DNA of 11,257 bases from Candidatus Moranbacteria bacterium CG_4_8_14_3_um_filter_34_16 (GTDB taxonomy: Bacteria; Patescibacteriota; Minisyncoccia; Moranbacterales; UBA2206), in the NCBI GenBank assembly GCA_002782345.1, contig PFHO01000009.1, positions 1-11,257 on the forward strand. Direction: 5' to 3'. The number at the start of each line of letters is the position of its first letter. Within the stretch, counting starts at the first letter, position 1. A program made the position numbers and the translations under genes. Below are positions 5,922 to 11,257 of the stretch, piece by piece. Under the pieces are notes generated by a model. It was not told the origin of the DNA, made no database searches, and saw only the letters and a list, made by a program, of their open reading frames with translations.

Positions 5922-7439
5922 ATGCCAAGACGACAACAAGAATACAAGCCGCTACTTTTTACAACTACAATGAGAAACCCAGAAAGATTGAAAGATTTTT
6001 TGTTGGTTTTCAAGGAATTTGATGGAGAAATTTTAACAAACAAGATTATTGAAAAAGTTGCCAAGAGTCTTATAAAAAAGGGATTATATAAACCAATGAA
6101 AGTTTCACTTTCCGTTAAAGATAAATGGAAAAATGAAATTGAATTAAGTGGCGCCGAAACAAAAAAAGTTTTTGATGACAATCCGCAAAGCCATAAGGAA
6201 GCTGGTTTTGAACGAGGATGGCCTTCAAGATTTGATACTTGGTTTAAAATTGCGAAAGAATTAGGGTTTGTCTGGTATTGGCAAAATGAAAAAATTGAAT
6301 TTTCAGAAAGTGGAAATATGTTGCTTGATAAGGAAAAGCCAGAAAATGAACTAATGGTATTCGCAAATGCTTTTGCTAAATATCAAAGGCAGAATCCTTT
6401 TCGCAGAGTTTTGAATAAAAATGTTCCCTTGATTCTATTGATTCAGGTAATTCAATTATTGAAAAATGATAATGAATATCAGGGAGCGGGTATTTCTCGA
6501 TCAGAAATACCGCTGTTTCTTTGTTGGAAGGATGATAATGCTGAAGGTTTATATAAAGAAATAAAAAAACTTCGTAAAAAACATGGTTATTCGCCAAGCA
6601 ATGAAGTAATTTTGGATTTGTGCTATGGATTGCTGAATGAAACAAAAAGAGATGATAACTCAATTCTGGGTGATTATCCAGATGACTTTATTCGAAAAAT
6701 GCGTCTCACTGGTTTGATAACATTGCGTGGCGGTGGTCGTTTTATTGATATCAACACAAAGGAAATCGAAGCAGTGAATTATATTTTAAAAAATTATTCT
6801 ACATATAAATCGTTTTCTGAGGAAAAAGAATTCTTCAGTTATATGGGGTCAATTGATCAAAAGTTGATATCCACACTTTCGGTATACAAAGCTCCTGTCA
6901 AAACAACTAGGGCGGAGTTGGACAAGTGGGTCAAGTATTTTGAGTGGAATACTATTAAAACAGAAATGCTTAATCTTGCACAGAAAAAGTCTTCATCAGA
7001 CGATATTTTAAGAGTTATTGAACAGCCATTGCGTTTAGAGTTTTTAACTTCTCTTGCTATCCTCAAAAAATTACCGGATGTTGTGGTTAAGCCAAATTTT
7101 GTTTCGGATGATGAAGGTCTTCCGACAAGTTTTGCTTCTGGTGGAAGCCCTGATATTGAATGTGCTGAAGGAAGTGAGAATGTGCTTGTAGAGGTAACCC
7201 TTTTAACTGGCACTCAACAACATATCAGAGAATCTTTTTCTGTGCGTAGACATCTCGAAGAATTTGCAAGTAATGGATCAAAGAAATACTCTGTCTTTAT
7301 TTCGCCAAAAACATTTATTGATACTGAAAGATATTTTGAATTTATAAAGCCAGAAGGTCTTGATGTGCGTCCACTTAATATTGATAATTTTGTTAATAAG
7401 CTTGAGCAAAGTGCTACATTGAGTCAGGCAACTGTATAA
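5922..7439 (+). CDS. AlwI/MlyI-family type IIS restriction endonuclease
   Basis: This is a 505-aa protein. The N-terminal signature FTTTMRNPERLKDFL (13-27), NPQSHKEAGFERGWPSRFDTW (87-107) and ANAFAKYQRQNPFRRVLN (148-165) is what I associate with the AlwI family (AlwI, MlyI, PleI, N.BstNBI), whose members bind GGATC or GAGTC and cut a few bases outside. The nuclease centre is C-terminal: SGGSPDIEC (Asp411) then NVLVEVTL (Glu424), with Glu373 possibly completing the site. The third core position is Thr426 and not the usual lysine (E-x-T). I believe this variant is normal for the family but could not verify it. Two neighbouring adenine methyltransferases fit an asymmetric site. Whether it cuts both strands or nicks one cannot be read from the sequence. 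The target site is not known. Confidence 0.88.
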   Translation: MPRRQQEYKPLLFTTTMRNPERLKDFLLVFKEFDGEILTNKIIEKVAKSLIKKGLYKPMKVSLSVKDKWKNEIELSGAETKKVFDDNPQSHKEAGFERGWPSRFDTWFKIAKELGFVWYWQNEKIEFSESGNMLLDKEKPENELMVFANAFAKYQRQNPFRRVLNKNVPLILLIQVIQLLKNDNEYQGAGISRSEIPLFLCWKDDNAEGLYKEIKKLRKKHGYSPSNEVILDLCYGLLNETKRDDNSILGDYPDDFIRKMRLTGLITLRGGGRFIDINTKEIEAVNYILKNYSTYKSFSEEKEFFSYMGSIDQKLISTLSVYKAPVKTTRAELDKWVKYFEWNTIKTEMLNLAQKKSSSDDILRVIEQPLRLEFLTSLAILKKLPDVVVKPNFVSDDEGLPTSFASGGSPDIECAEGSENVLVEVTLLTGTQQHIRESFSVRRHLEEFASNGSKKYSVFISPKTFIDTERYFEFIKPEGLDVRPLNIDNFVNKLEQSATLSQATV

Positions 7440-7443
7440 AATT

Positions 7444-8235
7444 ATGAACTCATTTAAAGAACTTGCATATCAAATTTTAAAGGAAGCTGGCAAGCCATTA
7501 CATAGCAAGGAAATCACAAAGATTGCTCTTGATCGTGGCTGGCTTAAAACTGCTGGGAAAACTCCAGAATATACAATGAACGCGCAGCTTATTGTTGATA
7601 TAAATAGCAAAAAAGAAGGTTCCAGATTTATAAAAACCGCTCCGTCAACTTTCGATATCAATAAGAACATTGTGGTAAAGGTTGATGCGCTTAAAATCAA
7701 AGTTGGAGCTGGTGATGTTGAAATTAAAAAAGACAAAGTTTGGAAAATTTCTAAGGATGTTTCTACTAAACAAAAAGGGGATATAGCCGAAGCTCGAATT
7801 GCCGAGCTCATTATTTTATATGACGACACGACGCTTTCTTGTTATAAACCAATTTCAGATGATGAGGGAATTGATCTTATCGTGAAAGAAAAGGGGAGTT
7901 TGAAAACAATGTATATTCAGATTAAAAGTAGATTTGGAAATAGTCCCGACGAAATTTTCACAGCAACAACGAAGGCTTCGGGTGTGGTTGATAATTATTC
8001 AATGGCGACTATATTTTGTTATTTTGACACAGAAGAAGGCGATGTCTGGGATTACCTTTGGTTTGTGCCGGCGCCTGATTTTGTGCGGCTTGCAAACAAA
8101 ATTTCAAACGACGGAAAACCAATGTATGGATTTGTAGCAGGAAGGAAAAGAAAGGAATCAAATAAGTGGGATCAATTTTTGATAGATAAGCGCGACCTCG
8201 CAAACACTATTATTAGTCAGATGAAAAGAATATGA
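7444..8235 (+). CDS. HARE-HTH domain plus PD-(D/E)XK nuclease
   Basis: This is a 263-aa two-domain protein. Residues 2-72 form a HARE-HTH domain (SFKELAYQILKEAGKPLHS, then KEITKIALDRGWL and a TPEYTMNAQL helix), a winged-helix fold found in restriction enzymes, RNA polymerase delta and chromatin proteins and proposed to link to DNA modification. Residues ~110-265 look like a PD-(D/E)XK nuclease: KGDIAEARIAEL (Glu116), GIDLIV (Asp144) and YIQIKSRF (Gln159, Lys161). The Q-x-K form occurs in other active members of the superfamily. It may cut DNA according to its methylation state or act with the AlwI-like enzyme; both are inference. The ATG lies 4 bases after the previous stop, and its TGA overlaps the OLD start (ATGA). 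Confidence 0.87.
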   Translation: MNSFKELAYQILKEAGKPLHSKEITKIALDRGWLKTAGKTPEYTMNAQLIVDINSKKEGSRFIKTAPSTFDINKNIVVKVDALKIKVGAGDVEIKKDKVWKISKDVSTKQKGDIAEARIAELIILYDDTTLSCYKPISDDEGIDLIVKEKGSLKTMYIQIKSRFGNSPDEIFTATTKASGVVDNYSMATIFCYFDTEEGDVWDYLWFVPAPDFVRLANKISNDGKPMYGFVAGRKRKESNKWDQFLIDKRDLANTIISQMKRI

Positions 8236-8864
8236 GAATTACAAGGATTGTAATTAAGAACTATAAAAGTATAAAGGATATAGACTTTAAGCCAAATAAG
8301 TCCATAAATACTTTTATTGGTGGTAATAGTGCAGGAAAAAGTAATATAGTTGATGCAATAAATTGGCTTCTTGGCCCTATGTATCCATCGTTTAATTCTG
8401 TTTGCAAGGAGGATCATTTTTTAGGAAAAGAAGACAATAAAATTTCAGTGAGGTTGGAATTTAGCGATGGACATAATCTTGAAATGAATGAATTTCGAGA
8501 AGTGCAAAATTATCAAGGCGAGAAAGAGATAAAATCGGGCCTTTTTTATGATGGTCAGCAATATAATTGTAAGGGTGAAATAAGAGAAAAATATTGTTCT
8601 GCATACCTTGGTGTTGATAGAAAAATTCTTGATTATCTTCCTTCGAGTCGGTGGTCTCTTGTGGGCAGAATTTTGCAAGAAGTTAATAAAAAGTTTATGG
8701 GCGAAACATATACCCATAAAGGAATAACAAAAACAAAAGAGGCGTGGTTAAAAAATTGGTTGACCATTATTCGTGATCAATTACTTTTTTCAGTTAAAGA
8801 TGAGAGTGGTGAAGAAATAATGAAAAAATTTCTCACAATTGTGCAAAACGAAAGCGCGAAATAA
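8232..8864 (+). CDS. OLD-family ATPase, N-terminal part (cut by in-frame TAA)
   Basis: This 210-aa piece begins with MRITRIVIKNYKSIKDIDF, the standard opening of OLD/RecF-type ATPases, followed by Walker A GGNSAGKSN (residues 30-38). It carries the first lobe of the ATPase but no Walker B, signature or nuclease. The reading frame continues unchanged after the TAA at 8862-8864 as LNRPQSDFQVDLSLYDPW, in register with the second part (8892-9929). Read through, the joined protein would be about 565 aa, a normal OLD size. By itself this fragment cannot hydrolyse ATP in the usual dimer. Its start overlaps the previous stop as ATGA. It is probably one half of a gene interrupted by a single base change, or a sequencing error. 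Confidence 0.85.
   Translation: MRITRIVIKNYKSIKDIDFKPNKSINTFIGGNSAGKSNIVDAINWLLGPMYPSFNSVCKEDHFLGKEDNKISVRLEFSDGHNLEMNEFREVQNYQGEKEIKSGLFYDGQQYNCKGEIREKYCSAYLGVDRKILDYLPSSRWSLVGRILQEVNKKFMGETYTHKGITKTKEAWLKNWLTIIRDQLLFSVKDESGEEIMKKFLTIVQNESAK
8862..8864 (+). other. In-frame ochre (TAA) codon interrupting OLD
   Basis: The two OLD halves share one frame (8232 and 8892 are both multiples of 3), and only this TAA separates them. A single C-to-T change would turn a glutamine CAA into TAA (AKQLNRP), so a simple nonsense change fits. TAA also ends other genes here, so recoding is unlikely. Confidence 0.8.
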
Positions 8865-8891
8865 TTAAATAGGCCACAATCAGATTTTCAG

Positions 8892-9929
8892 GTGGATCTT
8901 AGTCTTTATGATCCTTGGAATTTTTATAAAACACTTCAACTTATAGTTAAAGAGCCGGATATGGATCTTGAATTTCAAGCCTCAAATCTTGGCATGGGTG
9001 TGCAGGCCTCAATTTCAATTGCGATATTAAAGGCTTATTCGGAATTAAACCTTGCCAACAAAAGTCCAATTTTCATAGATGAGCCAGAACTATTTTTGCA
9101 TCCACAAGCACAAAGAAATTTTTATAAAATACTCAAAGAATTATCTGAGGACAAAGTTGATGACGATGGCAATGTAGTCAGGGAGGGAACTCAAATTTTT
9201 TATACAACTCATTCAGCAAACTTTTTATCTACGGGAAATTTTGATCAGATATTTATAGTGAGGAAAACGAAAGAGAATGGAACTTTTTTAAAGTATGCAG
9301 ATATTGATAAATTTATTGTCGATCTTAAAAAAAGAAAAGATATTGAATCAACAGGGGACGACTTACTATTGAGATACAAAAATGCCTATGAAAATACTGG
9401 TGATACCCAAAAGGCAAATGAAGGATTTTTTGCTAAAAAAATAATTTTGGTTGAGGGTCAATCTGAATCTCTATTGTTGCCATATTTTTTCGATCTTATT
9501 AGTTTTGATTATATAAAGGAAGGAATTTCTATTGTGCGATGTGGGTGCAAAGGAGAAATAGATAGATTTTTTAGGTTGTATAATGAATTTGGAATACCGT
9601 GCTTTGTTTTGTTTGATGGTGATAAGCAGCTAGAAGGTGGCGAAGATGAACTCAATAATATTGAAAAAAATTATTCAATTATGTCATTATTCGGCAAGGT
9701 TGAGTCTGCATATCCTGATGGCATTATAAGAGAGAAATATTTAGGTTTTGAAACAAAGTTTGAGGACAATTTAGGTTACGAAACATTCAAGAAGGGGTTG
9801 GAGTTATTTATTGAGGTTAAGAGTAAAATTGAAACCGATGGATTAAAAATTCCAACATTTGTTTCTCAACTAAGTGAAAAGATATTAAAATTATCGGAAA
9901 GTTCAATAGATAGCATATTACATAAGTAA
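8892..9929 (+). CDS. OLD-family ATPase/TOPRIM nuclease, C-terminal part
   Basis: The piece from GTG 8892 is 345 aa. It contains a signature-like SNLGMGVQASI (31-41), Walker B IFIDEPELFLHP (60-71), the switch histidine TTHSANFL (105-112), and a TOPRIM nuclease with LVEGQSES (Glu188) and FDGD (Asp242, Asp244). OLD proteins are ATP-dependent DNA nucleases; some serve in phage exclusion, and the class-2 OLD protein GajA of Gabija works with a helicase. No helicase is present here, so it resembles a stand-alone (class 1) OLD. No Shine-Dalgarno sequence precedes the GTG, so the true gene is probably the joined frame from 8232. The stop TAA (9927-9929) overlaps the next ATG by one base. Confidence 0.87.
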   Translation: MDLSLYDPWNFYKTLQLIVKEPDMDLEFQASNLGMGVQASISIAILKAYSELNLANKSPIFIDEPELFLHPQAQRNFYKILKELSEDKVDDDGNVVREGTQIFYTTHSANFLSTGNFDQIFIVRKTKENGTFLKYADIDKFIVDLKKRKDIESTGDDLLLRYKNAYENTGDTQKANEGFFAKKIILVEGQSESLLLPYFFDLISFDYIKEGISIVRCGCKGEIDRFFRLYNEFGIPCFVLFDGDKQLEGGEDELNNIEKNYSIMSLFGKVESAYPDGIIREKYLGFETKFEDNLGYETFKKGLELFIEVKSKIETDGLKIPTFVSQLSEKILKLSESSIDSILHK

Positions 9930-10594
9930 TGTTTAAAGATATGACAAATCCTAGATCATTTCCACAAATGAATATGGCAAATAATGTTGCTCGGCAAAAA
10001 GTTCTAAGAGAATCGGAATTAGACAGAATAGAAAGAAACAAACAATTTCCGGTGATTATTGTTCAGGGTTTTGGGTTTCGTCCGCAGTTTAACCAACATG
10101 ATAAAATTCATGTCGATGGTCCATTGTGCCCAAGTTCTTTATCAAAGGATAAACAGTGTTTAGCAGAACTCAGCGGAGATAATATTGAAAGTGTAAAGGC
10201 ACATTGTGATGTTTGTGGCAAAAACTACGAAATGCCACATAGTTTTCAAAAATTCAGACAGATTGCTCATAAGGCATATGATGGTTTTGTAAATTCTCAA
10301 GCGGAAATAATAACGCTTGATGTTCCATATGATGCAATAAAAAAAGAGGGCGAAGATGAAACACGAAAAATAAGAATTAAATGGTCTCAAAAAGACGGAA
10401 GAAATCAGGCAATTATCTATTTTATTAAAAAGGATGAAGGTAATGGAAAAAAAGCACACTTATTCGCAGATTTTGATCGAGAGGAAGTTAGACATGATTC
10501 AAGTGATATTCATCCAGAAAAGTATCTTGCAAAAATAACAGCAGAATTTAAAAATACAAATGTGAATATAGAATATAAGAAAAAAGAGGAATAA
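9929..10594 (+). CDS. Unknown cysteine-containing protein coupled to OLD
   Basis: This 221-aa protein is one I do not recognise. Visible parts are a basic N-terminus (~1-40), a segment PVIIVQGFGFRPQFNQHDKIH (~41-61) and a cysteine region with GPLCPSS, DKQCLAEL and AHCDVCGKNYEMPH, where C-x2-C and two further cysteines could bind zinc. Mostly charged beta-type sequence (DETRKIRIKWSQKDGRNQAIIYFIKKD) and a lysine-rich tail follow. No catalytic motif or membrane segment is seen. The ATG at 9929 overlaps the OLD stop by one base (TAATG), so translation depends on OLD. This tight coupling suggests a partner or regulator of the OLD nuclease, possibly sensing a nucleic acid or an inhibitor; that is inference. 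A stop codon in OLD would also weaken its expression. Confidence 0.75.
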   Translation: MFKDMTNPRSFPQMNMANNVARQKVLRESELDRIERNKQFPVIIVQGFGFRPQFNQHDKIHVDGPLCPSSLSKDKQCLAELSGDNIESVKAHCDVCGKNYEMPHSFQKFRQIAHKAYDGFVNSQAEIITLDVPYDAIKKEGEDETRKIRIKWSQKDGRNQAIIYFIKKDEGNGKKAHLFADFDREEVRHDSSDIHPEKYLAKITAEFKNTNVNIEYKKKEE

Positions 10595-10601
10595 AATTTT
10601 T

Positions 10602-10630
10602 TATGCAATTATTGAAAATAATCAAGCATA
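10602..10630 (+). repeat. Small hairpin in the gap before the GNAT gene
   Basis: TATGC (10602-10606) pairs with GCATA (10626-10630), and ATTATT pairs with AATAAT inside, around a GAAA loop with a small internal bulge. It lies between the OLD partner and the GNAT gene. No long T-run follows, so it may be a weak terminator or a processing site. Confidence 0.35.
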
Positions 10631-10658
10631 GCAATTTGTTTTCAAGTCATTAAGAAAT

Positions 10659-11096
10659 ATGGAACTAATACAAGCAACAACCAAAGATATTCAAACGCTT
10701 CTTGAAATAGAAAAAACTACAATTGGATTGAAGTTGTATTCTGGATATTTCAATGAAAAAGAAGTTGAAGAATATGTTAAAAAATCGATTGTGTTTCTGA
10801 TTAAAAATAATAAGGATATTGTTGGTAGTATTTCTTATGATGTCATAGGTTCTGATCATGCTGATATAAGCGACCTTGTTATAAAACAGGAATTCCAAAA
10901 ACAAGGCTTTGGGCGAAAGGCAATGGAGCTTCTATTTGAGAAGTTGAGAGATCATAAAAAGCTTTCCCTTTGTGTGCATCCAGATAATCATGCGCGCAAG
11001 CTTTATGAGTCGTTTGGATTCAAGGTGGAGTCGCGCAAAGAAAATTATTTCGGAGATGGAGAACCGAGATTGATTATGACCAAACAGCAAGATTAG
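10659..11096 (+). CDS. GNAT-family N-acetyltransferase
   Basis: This 145-aa protein matches the size of a single GNAT domain. Acetyl-CoA binding motif A is visible as ISDLVIKQEFQKQGFGRKAM (~70-89; Q-x-x-G-x-G core QKQGFG), followed by LFEKLRDH and the motif B-like HPDNHARKLYESFGFKVES (~107-125), characteristic of RimI-like enzymes. It transfers an acetyl group from acetyl-CoA to an amine; the substrate (protein N-terminus, small molecule or antibiotic) cannot be read from the sequence. The 64-base gap from the previous gene suggests a separate or weakly linked unit. The start has only weak ribosome-binding signal (AAGAAAT). A link to the upstream defence genes is not supported. Confidence 0.87.
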   Translation: MELIQATTKDIQTLLEIEKTTIGLKLYSGYFNEKEVEEYVKKSIVFLIKNNKDIVGSISYDVIGSDHADISDLVIKQEFQKQGFGRKAMELLFEKLRDHKKLSLCVHPDNHARKLYESFGFKVESRKENYFGDGEPRLIMTKQQD

Positions 11097-11194
11097 TTTT
11101 GTTGCATTAAAGCTTTCGCACGCTCCAATCTAATCTCAATCACATCCCAATTTTCAAGTATATTGGTTCGAAGCGTGTACCCTAGCCCGTGCAT
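11093..11194 (-). CDS. Possible 33-aa ORF or gene remnant
   Basis: The frame from ATG 11194 to TAA 11093 reads MHGLGYTLRTNILENWDVIE and then a Lys/Arg/Leu helix ending AKALMQQN, a natural-looking protein end. Its stop overlaps the stop of the convergent GNAT gene by about three bases. Upstream the frame stays open only to a TAA before the hairpin, and no ribosome binding site is clear. It may be a small gene, the tail of a broken one, or chance. Confidence 0.25.
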   Translation of the reverse strand: MHGLGYTLRTNILENWDVIEIRLERAKALMQQN

Positions 11195-11200
11195 GACAGA

Positions 11201-11226
11201 AACAGTCTCCCGAGAGGGAGACTGTT
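11201..11226 (-). terminator. Strong hairpin, likely terminator
   Basis: AACAGTCTCCC (11201-11211) and GGGAGACTGTT (11216-11226) make an 11-bp perfect stem with a GAGA loop. On the - strand it is followed by TTTCTGTC, which suits a terminator for a gene entering from the right. On the + strand it is followed by AAATTT, so bidirectional use by the GNAT transcript is possible but weaker. Confidence 0.6.
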
Positions 11227-11257
11227 AAATTTACCACAAAGCTCAAACCTTTTTCCA

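Noticed and set aside
8232..9929. TAA read as an amino acid (alternative code) in OLD
   Set aside because: TAA also ends the second methyltransferase, the AlwI-like gene, OLD itself and its partner gene, and TGA ends the HARE-HTH gene in a natural ATGA overlap. Only one codon is involved, so a nonsense change or error is simpler.
8232..10594. Gabija system (GajA plus GajB)
   Set aside because: OLD matches the GajA type of domain layout, but the following gene has no helicase motif and is far too short for GajB.
1..11257. tRNA or rRNA genes
   Set aside because: No cloverleaf with T-loop GTTCRAAT and no conserved rRNA segments were seen by eye.

Overview
The window looks like a piece of an AT-rich bacterial genome. 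It has tightly packed reading frames, weak Shine-Dalgarno sequences and many genes joined by overlaps of a few bases. The standard bacterial code fits: TGA, TAA and TAG all end recognisable genes, and no recognisable domain needs TGA read as an amino acid. A Patescibacteria/CPR-like or low-GC host is my guess from style and gene content; nothing in the window proves it.

Layout. Positions 1-53 may hold the tail of a gene on the + strand. Positions 85-306 hold a weak small ORF on the - strand. From about 180 to 1110 there is a relatively GC-richer, gene-poor stretch with several layers of repeats: a 15-bp inverted repeat, a ~200-nt imperfect palindrome (460-659), a GC-rich hairpin (685-706) and two diverged ~130-nt direct repeats (725-854 and 912-1048). 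Positions 1328-2051 hold three small overlapping or abutting - strand genes (57, 94 and 93 aa); the 57-aa gene is easy to miss because of its size. A - strand terminator (2066-2090) separates them from a 344-aa - strand protein with a C-terminal CGNR-like zinc finger (2120-3154).

Divergent from that gene is a + strand operon (3211-10594) built like a compact defence island. It starts with a RadC (JAMM/MPN) domain fused to a D12-class adenine-N6 DNA methyltransferase, then a second D12 methyltransferase, an AlwI/MlyI-like type IIS restriction endonuclease, and a HARE-HTH plus PD-(D/E)XK nuclease. An OLD-family ATPase/TOPRIM nuclease follows, split by one in-frame TAA codon, and then an unrecognised cysteine-containing protein translationally coupled to OLD. 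The first three genes make biochemical sense together: a type IIS enzyme has an asymmetric site, so each strand needs its own methyltransferase. The HARE-HTH nuclease, the OLD nuclease and the cysteine protein look like added layers, perhaps sensing modified or invading DNA; that is inference.

After the operon comes a separate GNAT acetyltransferase (10659-11096). The window ends with a strong 11-bp hairpin (11201-11226). No rRNA, tRNA, CRISPR array or transposase was found. The most notable points are the RadC-methyltransferase fusion heading a type IIS system, the two different nucleases in one operon, the single nonsense codon in OLD, the unknown OLD partner, and the repeat cluster at 180-1110.
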